Origin: Granulicella sapmiensis
GTDB taxonomy: Bacteria; Acidobacteriota; Terriglobia; Terriglobales; Acidobacteriaceae
Length of the DNA: 64,000 nt
Assembly: GCA_026225395.1 (NCBI GenBank)
Contig: JAMFSR010000028.1
Span: 62,001 to 126,000, forward strand
Reading direction: 5' to 3'
Shown here: positions 1 to 9,123 of the stretch, in pieces
Numbering within the stretch: the stretch's first letter is position 1
Layout of the letters: each line of letters begins with the position of its first letter
The notes under the pieces: model-generated
Database searches by the model: none
Seen by the model: the letters and a program-made list of their open reading frames with translations, nothing else
Told to the model about the DNA's origin: nothing
Position numbers and translations under genes: made by a program

Positions 1-2332
1 AGCTGGCCGTGAAGCTGACGGAGCCTGCAAAGTTGTCCAGCGACGTCACAGCGAGCACGACCGCCTGCGCGATGGTTCCACCTTTCACCGTGACGTTTGC
101 CGTGGCCGGGGTCAGCGAGAAATCCGGGAACGTGGCGGGCGTGAGTGTGATGGCGAAGGCCGCCTTGGAGCCGGCAAAGGTGGCATCACCGGAATACGTG
201 GCTTGGACGGTGTGATTGCCCACGCTGTAGCCGGCCGTCGCGAGAGTGTAGGTTCCGGTAGCAGTTCCAGCCGTCGTCCCCGCCGCCAGCGCAACGGATG
301 CCCCTGTTACCGGGACGCTGTCTACTGTGATCTGCGCCGTCCCCGTCGGCGTCCCGGGTGATGGGTTGGTACCGGCCGCGACAGTCACGGTGAAGATGAT
401 CGGTGTTCCGACAATGGCTGTGGTTACACTTCCGGCAATATTGACCAGGGATGGGTCGACACCGCCGGTCACGGAGGCGGGTGTTACGGCAGACCAGTCG
501 TTGACAAGCGCGGCGGCATCCACAGAGCCCCAGCCGGTGGCCTGGTCGTAGCCGGTGGTGGCGGCGAAGCCAATCGTACCGCCCGATGGGCAATTGACCG
601 AACCCGTGGTGCAGGGGCTGGCGTTGGTGCCGGAGACGATGTCGTGAAAGACGGTGGTCTTATAGGTGCTGTTGGCCAGCGTGTAGATCGTAGGATTGAC
701 GTTGCCAAGAGGCTTGCCGCCGCTCTTCTGCTCAATGAGCGCCATCAGGCCCGCGAAGGCGGGAGCAGCGACGGAGGTGCCACCAGCCACGTCGAAGCCA
801 CCCGAGGCGTTCGCGAACCCGTTGGTGCAGTTGGTGCTGCCGGAGCAGATCAGGTAGCCGTCGTGGATAATTGACGCGGCGAGCGAGACGTCGGGGACAT
901 CGCGGGAGTAGTCGTTGGGGACGCCTGTACCTGTCTGCCAGCTGGGCTTGGAGAAGTAATCGCTGGCGCCGCCGCCGGTGGAGTCGAGGCCTGCGCCGTT
1001 GTCGTCGTTCCAGACCATCTCGGGAATATAGGCAGTGGCTGAGCCCGCATTGGTGCCGTTCGTCGTGGACCAGTAGGTCCCGGTGCCTTCGTTGAGACGC
1101 GTTCCTCCGATGCCTGTGACCAGCGGCGAGGAAGCGGGAAAATCGACGGCAAGGCCATTGACGGCGCTCCCAACAGTGGGCGCATCGCAGTCGGTTGCGC
1201 CCGAGTCTCCGGAGGCAGCGATGATGGTCATGCCTTGAGTTGCGGCCTGTTGCAGCAACACACTGTAGTAAGCGATCGCGCTGGTGCCGAGGCTGGCTTC
1301 GCAGGCGCCATAGCTGGTGGAGACGATAGGAGCCAAATTGTTGTCGACGACGTCGGTCAACGAACCGTCGATCACATTTGTTGCGTTGAAGTAAAGGATC
1401 GACGCTCCCGGCGCCACCGCACCGGCCCATTCAAGGTCCATCTCGGCTTCTACGAGATCCGCCGTCGAGGGATAGCCGGGATCGGTTCCGGTGAGGGTTA
1501 CAGTGACGAGCTTGTTCGTCAGCCCAGCTGCTTTTTGGAAAGCTGCGATGTCGGCAGCATAGATGTCGCTTTGGCCCACGACCGCGATGTCAATGCCAGT
1601 CCCCGTGACACTGTTGGAGAGGAGGGTCTTCTCGTCGTAGATGGTGTAGAAGTCGGCGGGAGCGAGGTAATGTACCGTAGCGCTGGCCGTGTACTCCGGC
1701 TGCGGTGATGGGATTGTCATCTGGCGATGATGCGGCTTGGGACGGAAGTCGTCGAGGCCCGTGATGCCCTGCGTCACCGAAGCGATGGCTGCAGGCAGCG
1801 TGGGGGCGGTGACGTTGGCGAAGTGCTGCTCTCCGTTGAAGGAAATGCTATGAATCTGAGTGTGAAACGCAGCCTCGGCCTGCGGGACGGTGCCGGAGAA
1901 ACGGACGAACAGGCCTCCGCGCGCGATCTCCGTTACGGTGAATCCCTGCGCTGCGAGCCAGGAAGCAACTGCACCGCTGTCGGCGGAGGAAAGGCCGAAC
2001 TGCGATGCGAACTGCTCAGGCGTGAGCCACTGGTGATACTTGGGAGAAGCGGGATCCTGCTGTTCGGCGAGAAGCTGCGTCAGAGCTGATTGTTGTTGCG
2101 GCGTCAGCGAGAAACGCAGCGTCATGGATTCGAGACGCTTGTCTCCGCTGACCTCGCCAAGGTCTTTGGCGGCGAGCGTTCGCGGAGAGATGCTGCTGGC
2201 GAGAGCGACCGTGTTCGAGGAGTCAATAGGCCCGGAGATGCGGATGCCTCGGGTCTCAGCACGCAGGGTATTCAGCCCAGCCGTCAGTACAAAGCCGATG
2301 GCTGCAAGGCGGGCAAGACGTGAGAGCGGCAT
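1..2332 (-). CDS. S53 (sedolisin/kumamolisin) secreted protease with Ig-like repeats, 3' end outside window
   Basis: Secreted acid serine-carboxyl peptidase, read by translating the minus strand from ATG 2332; the frame stays open to base 1, so the C-terminus is missing. A signal peptide (about residues 1-25) precedes a pro-kumamolisin activation domain (about 40-200), then the S53 catalytic domain. Catalytic residues are visible: Glu295 and Asp299 in EAEMDLEW, the oxyanion Asp in ASGDSGA, and nucleophile Ser520 in GGTSVAAP. The calcium-site region GWGSVDAAAL follows, then at least one Ig-like repeat (typical SYSGD-like motif, here ATYSGDATF). The family cleaves proteins at acidic pH after self-removal of the prodomain, outside the cell. 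The upstream neighbour on the same strand is a degenerate relative. Function is confident; the full length is unknown. Confidence 0.9.
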   Translation of the reverse strand, partial: MPLSRLARLAAIGFVLTAGLNTLRAETRGIRISGPIDSSNTVALASSISPRTLAAKDLGEVSGDKRLESMTLRFSLTPQQQSALTQLLAEQQDPASPKYHQWLTPEQFASQFGLSSADSGAVASWLAAQGFTVTEIARGGLFVRFSGTVPQAEAAFHTQIHSISFNGEQHFANVTAPTLPAAIASVTQGITGLDDFRPKPHHRQMTIPSPQPEYTASATVHYLAPADFYTIYDEKTLLSNSVTGTGIDIAVVGQSDIYAADIAAFQKAAGLTNKLVTVTLTGTDPGYPSTADLVEAEMDLEWAGAVAPGASILYFNATNVIDGSLTDVVDNNLAPIVSTSYGACEASLGTSAIAYYSVLLQQAATQGMTIIAASGDSGATDCDAPTVGSAVNGLAVDFPASSPLVTGIGGTRLNEGTGTYWSTTNGTNAGSATAYIPEMVWNDDNGAGLDSTGGGASDYFSKPSWQTGTGVPNDYSRDVPDVSLAASIIHDGYLICSGSTNCTNGFANASGGFDVAGGTSVAAPAFAGLMALIEQKSGGKPLGNVNPTIYTLANSTYKTTVFHDIVSGTNASPCTTGSVNCPSGGTIGFAATTGYDQATGWGSVDAAALVNDWSAVTPASVTGGVDPSLVNIAGSVTTAIVGTPIIFTVTVAAGTNPSPGTPTGTAQITVDSVPVTGASVALAAGTTAGTATGTYTLATAGYSVGNHTVQATYSGDATFAGSKAAFAITLTPATFPDFSLTPATANVTVKGGTIAQAVVLAVTSLDNFAGSVSFTAS

Positions 2333-2492
2333 CAAGGGTCCCTTTGGTTCCAGAGCCGTTCGAGGCCTCTGAATTTCGCTTTCTGATTGGCCTGCCCGCT
2401 CAAGCAGTGATCGATGCTGTGCGAAGCGGGATGGTGATGGAATCGACGGCCAGTTTACCCCTTAGACGGGTTCCCTGTCGCCGTGGTTCCAG

Positions 2493-5400
2493 CTACTGGA
2501 TGGTTACGGGAAACTGCACGTCATGCCGCACGGTGGTGACGCCGTCAGTGCCCTGCGTGGTGATGGAGAGCAGCTGCGTTCCTGATGGTGTTCCACCTTT
2601 GCCGCCGTTCGTCGGTGAGCCCGGCGTTGCGATGGTTCCCTGGGTGGTGCATCCCATGCTGAGACCAAGGACCGCGGCGGCAAGGAGCGCTACGAGCAGC
2701 GTAGGTCTGCGTCGCGAGCGTGGCAGAAGTAGACCGAGCAGGAGTGTGCCGAGGGTTACCCCGGCGAGTGTGATCTCCGTGGCGGTCTTCCCAGGCATGG
2801 CAGGGCGCGCAAGCTTTGCGGTGGGGGCGGTGGTCGTGATCGAGAGAACGGAAGTCCCGGCCATAGTGATCGCTGCGGGGGTAAAGCTGCAGGTCATACC
2901 GGTACCGGCGGGCGGCTGACAAGCGAGCACCACCTGACCGGAGAAGCCGTTGTAGGCCGTAATCGTGGCGACGGAAGCTCCGCCCGACCCCGCCGTAAGG
3001 TCGAGATAGGTGGGCGAAAAGGAGACGCCGTAATCGGTGATATTGATGAGGATCGTGCCGGTGGAGGAGGCATACGTCGTGTTGGCGTTGTAGAGCGCCG
3101 TGATCGTGTGCGTACCCTTCATCAGACCCGTGGTACTGAGCTGGGCAACGGACTGGCCCGCGATCAGGGCCGTAACGTTGGCGTTGCCGAGCAGGACCGT
3201 CTGGCCGTTGTAAAGATCGTAGAAAGTGACGTAACCACCGGGAGAACCAGGATTCGGGTTGGTCACCGTCGGAGGAGCAAGGACGGAGTCGGTAAGGATG
3301 ATGTTGGCCGTGTAGAGAGCGTTGGTCTGGTTGGCGGTGAGGGACGATGTCGTCACGATGGGCGCGATGTCGACAATGAGTTGCGACGAGGTGCTTCCGT
3401 TCCAGTTGGTGTCACCGGAGTAGACCGCCGTCACATAGTTCCCTGTTGTGGCCGTAAGCACGGTGGAGTACGTGGCAATGCCATTCACGAGCGCTTCCGA
3501 GACGGACGTTCCGTTCACGTAGAAGATCACCGTGCCGGTGGGTGCGAGCGCTGCGGCGTTCACGCTGGTGCTTGCAGGAGTCACGGTCGCCGTAAAGACA
3601 GTCGTCTGGCCCACGAGCGGACTGGTCGGCGAAGCCGTCAGCGTTGTCGTAGTGGCTCCCTTGATGACAGTGAGCGAGGCCGTCGCGGAAAGGGTGGTGC
3701 AGGTAACGTTGCTACTGGTGCAAGTCGCCGTAATCACGTAGGTTCCTGGCGCCGGAGTAGGAATGGCGTAGGTCGCTGTGGCCGCCGTCGAGCCGTTCGA
3801 AACCAGAGCCGCGGTGTAGGTTGCGGTCGTAGTCCCAGCGATAGAGAAGGTCACCGTCCCCGACGGGCCACCGGTCACGGTGCTCGTCAGCGTGGAGCTG
3901 AGCGTCACGGTATTGCCGTACATCACGCTGGCGCTGGGAGTGGCCGAGGCGATGAGCACGCCGGTACCGGCCGTAGTCGAACCGACGGTCACCGTCGGGG
4001 CGTTCGTGCTGGTGCTGGCGAGGTAGTTGGTGTCGCCGGTGTAGGAGGCCGTGATGGTCTGTGTGCCGGTGGTAGTGAGGGTCGCGGTGCAGCTGAAGGT
4101 GGTGCTGGTAACGGTTCCCGAACAGAGCGTGCCCTGCGCGGAGCTGAAGGTCATCGTTCCCGTAGGCGCGGTGCTGAGAGTGCTTGCTGGGGCGATGGTA
4201 GCGGTGAGAACGTCTGTGCCACCCGCTGCGACCGAGGTGCTCGCGACCGCGGCGGTAAGGGTGGTAGAAACCTGTGACGCCTGCGGCGTAAGGTTCTGTG
4301 ACGTGCTCCCGGCGTAGTTCGAGTCGCCCGAATAAACCGCATTGTAGAGGTTTCCGAGGAACAAAGATCCATTGCCGGAAGACAGCGTAACGGTCTTGCC
4401 AGTCACGGTTACGACGTTGAGCGGCAAGCCGCCTGGAGGGTCGTCGTAATAGAGGGTGATGGTCCCGGTCGGTGCGACCGTACCGGTGGTCGCGATCACT
4501 CCCGTCAGGGTTGCGGTGCTGCCGGCGACTGGCGGATTGGGACTGAGCGCAAGCGTGAGCCCGGATGCCTGCAGCGAACCCGAAGCATTGGTCGCAACCG
4601 TATTCGAGTTGCTGCCCGCATACACGGTGCTTCCGGCATAGGTGGCACTGAAGTTATGCGCCGCGGTTCCGGTGATAGTCGTGGAGTTCAGCGTCGCCAC
4701 CATAAAGCCGTTAAGAGTGCTTCCCTGATTGATCAGCGGCGAAGAACCGATGCTGGTGCCATCTTCGTAGAAGGTGACCGTGCCGGCCGGTAGGCCCGAA
4801 CCGAACGAGCCGATCACGGTAGCCATCAATGTGGTTGTGTTGCCGCTTACGGGAGGATCGGGGCTGACGGTCAGAGTTGGATAGGACATCGCAGTTCCCG
4901 CAGAGGAAGCCGCGGTGGTGATCGTCGGTGAGGTACTGGTGAGGTAGTTCGCGTCAGCCGCGTAGACAGCGTAAAAGGTATGGCCCGCAGCGCTGCTGAG
5001 CGTCGTCGAGGTAAGCGTGGCGACCGCTCCGCTAAGAGTGCCGCTTCCGATCTGGGCGCCGTCCTCAAAGAAGCTCACGCTGCCGGAGGGGGCGGTGTTG
5101 TTGGTCAGCGTGTAGGTAAGCGTCGCGGTCAGGGTTGTGGTGGTGCCGCTTACCGGCGGATTCGGCGATACAGTAAGCACGAGGCTGGTAGCCGAAGCGG
5201 CAGTTGAACTGTTTGCGGTTGCGGATACTGTGCCGTAGTTGTTGTCACCGTCATAGGTCGCGCTGAAGCTATGCGTTGCCGTTCCGAGCAGGCCGGTCTT
5301 CTGGTAGGTGGCTACGCCGCTGTTCAGCGTGGCCGGTCCGAGGTTGACGCCGTTGTCGTAGAAGTCGATGTTCCCCGTAGGAGTGGGGTAAGGCGTACCG

Positions 5401-7289
5401 TTGCCGCTGACGGTTGCGGTAAGCGTTTCGGTGGTGCCGGTAACGACCGTGGCAGGTGAAGCCGTAAGCACCATCCTCGGAGTGCCGACGGCAATCTGCG
5501 CGGTGATGTTGACCGGGCTGTAGCAGGTGAAGGTCGTACCGGTCGTGCAGTTGGCCTTGAAAACGTCTGCGCCACCCTGAACGGCGTCGACAGCGACAGT
5601 TGCGGTAGCAGTGCCATTCGATCCAGAGAGTGTGCCGGTATAGGTGGTGTTGTCGGGCGTTCCCTGCGGAATAACAGTTACGACACCGCTGGGCGTACCC
5701 ACACCCGAAAGCGACTTGACCGTAATGACGACGCTGCTGGTGCCGCCAACCACGCCGTTGCCGGCGATGGCAGTTACCTGTGCGGCTTCCGGCCCAACCG
5801 TAAAACCAGCGGTAACGCTGGTGCTGGCGGCATAGGTGGTGTCGCCGGAGTAGGCCGCGGTGACACTGTACGTGCCGCCGGGAAGCGCGTTGTAGCTAAC
5901 CGAAGCGCTGCCTCCTGATAGAGCCGTTGAGCCGAGCGCTATCCCGGTAGAAGTAGAGAAAACGACGGTGCCGGTGGGGGTTACACCGCCCCCCTGCCCT
6001 GAGGTGTCTGTAACGGTGGATGAGAAGGTGAACGCCGTACCGTGCGTGACATAACCGCCGTTGGAGACGCCGACGGAAGTGTTTGTACTGAGGCTGCCAC
6101 GGGGAAAGAAGTCTGCCAGCTTCTGTAGATCAACCAGGCCAAGACCGGTGGGGGCTTCCCAGGTACCCGTGGGAACGCTGTCCGGCTGAGTATAAAGTCC
6201 AGGATCGGCAGACATCGCGTAGAGCGTGGGATTGATGTTGCCCAGGCGGGCCGGAGTGCCGTCAGAGTCAGCAGGCTCCTTGGCCAGGATCGACATGACG
6301 GTTGTGGCAAGGGCGTTCAGGCCGGAGACGGTGACGTCAGGCTCGTGGCGCAGGCCATCGGCAGGCAGGCCGAGCGCGAGTTGCCACCAGGGCCGGAATT
6401 CCGTGAGGTTTGCCGTAGCCGGCGGCGTGATGCCTGGGGCAATAGCGACCGAGGTGGCCTCGGAGAAAATACTCGGCAAGCCGGCCGAGCCGCGGGCACC
6501 ACAACCGGTTTGGGCAAGGACGGTTATACCTTGCGCGCTAGCCTGCCGCAGCGCCAACTGCATAGCAGCCTTGGTTCCCGCGTCGACATCTTCAAGGCAA
6601 GCCGAAGTGTTCAGCGAGATGAGGCGGCTTGAGTTCTCTTCGACGATCGTACTCAGGGGCTTAAGGCCACCCTTTGTAGCATCCTCGGCGATGGCAGCGC
6701 CGTCCGCAGCCAGAGAAAACGGAAAGGCTGTGGGCAAGTTGCTAAGACCATCAACGGCCAGAAGATTTGCCGCGACAGCTTGGGGCAGCGCAGGCGTGGC
6801 CGTATTGGCGTAGTAAGTTGTCGCCCCAACCTGCAGCGTGTGGATCGCTGGAGACATTGCTGCTTCCACCTGTGCCACGCTACCTGAAACCACAACCCGC
6901 AGGCCTGAGGCCGAGATACTTTCAACCGCCAAACCGGAGCCCTGCGCGAAGGCGGTGATGGCCGCGAGTTGATCGCTGGCCGCGCCGAACTGCTGGCCGA
7001 AGACGGCCGGGGTGAGCCACTGGCGGTAGACGGAACTTCCGGGAGTCTGGACGGCGGTGAGGAAGCTGAGCAGCGAGGCTGTGCGGTCGGCTGTAGGTGC
7101 GAGATAGAGCGTGACCTTGAGCGGCTGCGAGGCGGGCATCGCGCCGAGGTCCACGACCGCGTTGGGAACCACCGGCGGCCGCATTTTGAGCGAAACGAGC
7201 TGTCCCCGCACTCCCTGGGGCAGCAGGAACGCGGCCATAAAAAGGCCCAACCACTGAACAAGGCAGCGTTGCGGTGAAAGCATGTTCAT
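2493..7289 (-). CDS. Giant Ig-like repeat protein with a degenerate S53 domain and C-terminal double-TM/GC module
   Basis: A 1598-residue exported protein. It has a signal peptide (about 1-30), a pro-kumamolisin-like domain (about 35-195), then a shortened S53-like region (about 200-390). That region lacks the Glu/Asp pair, has QTGCGARGS where the oxyanion Asp motif should be, and has SGLNALATT where the GTS nucleophile should be, so protease activity is not expected. Roughly ten Ig-like repeats of 90-100 residues follow, each with SGDTNY or related motifs. The C-terminus has a hydrophobic segment, a basic PRSRRRP loop, a second hydrophobic segment ending LSMGC, a Gly/Ser-rich linker and a 25-30 residue beta tail. 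The same end architecture occurs in the protein at 42603-45589. It probably acts as an adhesin or surface stalk (inference). The start is ATG 7289, with a second ATG two codons later and no clear ribosome site. Confidence 0.85.
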   Translation of the reverse strand: MNMLSPQRCLVQWLGLFMAAFLLPQGVRGQLVSLKMRPPVVPNAVVDLGAMPASQPLKVTLYLAPTADRTASLLSFLTAVQTPGSSVYRQWLTPAVFGQQFGAASDQLAAITAFAQGSGLAVESISASGLRVVVSGSVAQVEAAMSPAIHTLQVGATTYYANTATPALPQAVAANLLAVDGLSNLPTAFPFSLAADGAAIAEDATKGGLKPLSTIVEENSSRLISLNTSACLEDVDAGTKAAMQLALRQASAQGITVLAQTGCGARGSAGLPSIFSEATSVAIAPGITPPATANLTEFRPWWQLALGLPADGLRHEPDVTVSGLNALATTVMSILAKEPADSDGTPARLGNINPTLYAMSADPGLYTQPDSVPTGTWEAPTGLGLVDLQKLADFFPRGSLSTNTSVGVSNGGYVTHGTAFTFSSTVTDTSGQGGGVTPTGTVVFSTSTGIALGSTALSGGSASVSYNALPGGTYSVTAAYSGDTTYAASTSVTAGFTVGPEAAQVTAIAGNGVVGGTSSVVITVKSLSGVGTPSGVVTVIPQGTPDNTTYTGTLSGSNGTATATVAVDAVQGGADVFKANCTTGTTFTCYSPVNITAQIAVGTPRMVLTASPATVVTGTTETLTATVSGNGTPYPTPTGNIDFYDNGVNLGPATLNSGVATYQKTGLLGTATHSFSATYDGDNNYGTVSATANSSTAASATSLVLTVSPNPPVSGTTTTLTATLTYTLTNNTAPSGSVSFFEDGAQIGSGTLSGAVATLTSTTLSSAAGHTFYAVYAADANYLTSTSPTITTAASSAGTAMSYPTLTVSPDPPVSGNTTTLMATVIGSFGSGLPAGTVTFYEDGTSIGSSPLINQGSTLNGFMVATLNSTTITGTAAHNFSATYAGSTVYAGSNSNTVATNASGSLQASGLTLALSPNPPVAGSTATLTGVIATTGTVAPTGTITLYYDDPPGGLPLNVVTVTGKTVTLSSGNGSLFLGNLYNAVYSGDSNYAGSTSQNLTPQASQVSTTLTAAVASTSVAAGGTDVLTATIAPASTLSTAPTGTMTFSSAQGTLCSGTVTSTTFSCTATLTTTGTQTITASYTGDTNYLASTSTNAPTVTVGSTTAGTGVLIASATPSASVMYGNTVTLSSTLTSTVTGGPSGTVTFSIAGTTTATYTAALVSNGSTAATATYAIPTPAPGTYVITATCTSSNVTCTTLSATASLTVIKGATTTTLTASPTSPLVGQTTVFTATVTPASTSVNAAALAPTGTVIFYVNGTSVSEALVNGIATYSTVLTATTGNYVTAVYSGDTNWNGSTSSQLIVDIAPIVTTSSLTANQTNALYTANIILTDSVLAPPTVTNPNPGSPGGYVTFYDLYNGQTVLLGNANVTALIAGQSVAQLSTTGLMKGTHTITALYNANTTYASSTGTILINITDYGVSFSPTYLDLTAGSGGASVATITAYNGFSGQVVLACQPPAGTGMTCSFTPAAITMAGTSVLSITTTAPTAKLARPAMPGKTATEITLAGVTLGTLLLGLLLPRSRRRPTLLVALLAAAVLGLSMGCTTQGTIATPGSPTNGGKGGTPSGTQLLSITTQGTDGVTTVRHDVQFPVTIQ

Positions 7290-7494
7290 ACTTTAGATAG
7301 AATTGTTCCGCAGGTGCGCATGAATCGCAAGCAACAAGTGCCCACCAGCCCCAGTTGACGAAATCTTCTGTGGGAAACTCTGCCGGAATGTCCTTTGCTT
7401 CGAATCCACGTCTTAGTACAGGAGCTCCAACTGCTGCACCGTGTCCTACCTGCCACACTCGAGCCCACGCTTTCTGTCCAGAAATGAGGTCCGT

Positions 7495-9123
7495 TTGACG
7501 TCTTACCCCAGAACCACAGCGAAAGCCTACCGCGCCGCTACCCTGCTGCTTACTTCCGCTCTTCTGCTTCCCGCCCTGCGTGCGCAGACGCCCGCGCCCA
7601 TTGCTCCGGCTCAAATTCAGAAAGACAAGTTCGAGCAGGAGCTCGCCGCGCGCACCACGGTAAAAGTGCTTCCGAACGGGCTTACGCTCGTGATCAGCGA
7701 ACGGCACGAAGCGCCGGTCTTCAGCTTCTACACGCTGGTCGATGCGGGATCGGCGAACGATCCGCAGGGACAGTCCGGCCTCGCGCACATGTTTGAGCAC
7801 ATCGCTTTCAAGGGCACCAACACGATCGGCACAACGAACTATCCCGCGGAGAAGCTGGCGCTGGCCAAAGTAGAAACCGCCTACGCGGCGTACGACGCAG
7901 AGTTCCGCAAGCAGACCGGCCAGGACCCGGCAAAGGTCGAGGCGCTGCACAAAGCATTTGAAGAAGCCGTCGAGGCCGCACAGAAGTACGTCGTGCCGAA
8001 TCAGTTCTCGGAGATCGCCGAGCAGAATGGAGCGGTTGATCTGAACGCATCGACATCGGAAGACTCCACCCAATACTTCTGGTCGATGCCTTCAAACCGC
8101 CTCGAGCTTTGGGCGTTCCTGGAGTCGTCGCGCATCGGCTGGCCTGTAGCGCGCGAGTTCTATAAGGAACGCGATGTCGTGAACGAAGAGCGCCGCATGC
8201 GGATCGATAGCTCTCCACAGGGCCGGCTGGTCGAAGAGTTCCTCGCAGCTTCCTACATGGCGCATCCGTATGGACGGCCGGGGGTTGGCTGGGAAGCTGA
8301 TATTACCCAGGTGACCGCGACGGAAGCTGCAGCTTTCCACGCGAAGTATTACGTGCCCTCGAATATCGTGGTGGCCGTGGTCGGGGATGTCGACCCTAAA
8401 ACGGCGATGCCGGTTCTGGAGAAGTACTTTGGCCGCATTCCGTCTGGGCCAAAGCCCGAGCCCATGACGACAGTTGAACCCGAGCAGAAAGCGGAGCGTT
8501 CGGTCGTCCTTCGCGAAACCACGCAGCCGATTTATATCGAGGGGTATCACCGTCCGGACTATCGCTCGGCAGACGATAACGTCTATGACGCCATCACCGA
8601 TATTTTCTCCAACGGGCGCACCTCGCGGCTGTATCGCTCGCTGGTGCGCGACCAGAAGATTGCACAGGTTGCCGAGGGCTTTTCGGGTTTTCCGGGCGTC
8701 AAGTATCCGGGCCTGTTTGCCTTCTACGGGCTCCCTCTGCGCGGACATACCAATGACGAACTGCGCACGGCGATCCACAAGGAACTCGACATTTTGAAAA
8801 CCACCGATGTTTCGGATGCGGAGCTGGAACGCTTCAAGACACGGGCTCGTGCGGACCTCCTTCGCGGCCTCGCGGACAACAGCGGCTTGGCTTCGCAATT
8901 GGCCCAATATCAGACCATGTTCGGCGACTGGCACTACATGTTTGCGGAGTTGCAGAAGATCGATGCAGTTTCAAAGTCCGACATCCGCCGGGTGGCGAAC
9001 AAGACGTTCGTCGAGTCCAACCGCACCAGCGCCCGGATCGACTTTACGCCCTCGACACCTCCGCCAGGCCCCACCGAGGCTGCCGCTCCACCTGCAACGG
9101 CCGGCAAAGGAGGTGCGCGATGA
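7495..9123 (+). CDS. M16 (pitrilysin/insulinase) zinc protease, catalytic subunit
   Basis: A periplasmic or secreted M16 metallopeptidase of about 542 residues. The start is taken as TTG 7495, because GAGG lies five bases upstream and the next 30 residues form a clean signal peptide ending near ALRAQ; a GTG at 7441 would also be in frame. The inverted zinc motif HMFEH is at about residues 98-102, and the third ligand Glu is in the ERDVVNEERRM segment. The C-terminal M16 domain follows, with the RTSRLYRSL segment. The family degrades peptides and small proteins in a clamshell made of two homologous halves. The next gene, overlapping by ATGA, encodes the partner without the zinc motif, so the two probably form a heterodimer like other bacterial M16B pairs. 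Confidence 0.93.
   Translation: MTSYPRTTAKAYRAATLLLTSALLLPALRAQTPAPIAPAQIQKDKFEQELAARTTVKVLPNGLTLVISERHEAPVFSFYTLVDAGSANDPQGQSGLAHMFEHIAFKGTNTIGTTNYPAEKLALAKVETAYAAYDAEFRKQTGQDPAKVEALHKAFEEAVEAAQKYVVPNQFSEIAEQNGAVDLNASTSEDSTQYFWSMPSNRLELWAFLESSRIGWPVAREFYKERDVVNEERRMRIDSSPQGRLVEEFLAASYMAHPYGRPGVGWEADITQVTATEAAAFHAKYYVPSNIVVAVVGDVDPKTAMPVLEKYFGRIPSGPKPEPMTTVEPEQKAERSVVLRETTQPIYIEGYHRPDYRSADDNVYDAITDIFSNGRTSRLYRSLVRDQKIAQVAEGFSGFPGVKYPGLFAFYGLPLRGHTNDELRTAIHKELDILKTTDVSDAELERFKTRARADLLRGLADNSGLASQLAQYQTMFGDWHYMFAELQKIDAVSKSDIRRVANKTFVESNRTSARIDFTPSTPPPGPTEAAAPPATAGKGGAR

Noticed and set aside
3108..4277. 389-codon open frame antisense to the Ig-repeat protein
   Set aside because: Low-complexity Arg/Gly product produced by the repeat codons on the other strand.
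2900..6100. Periodic repeats that could suggest a CRISPR array
   Set aside because: The repeats are long, diverged and in frame; they are Ig-like protein domains.
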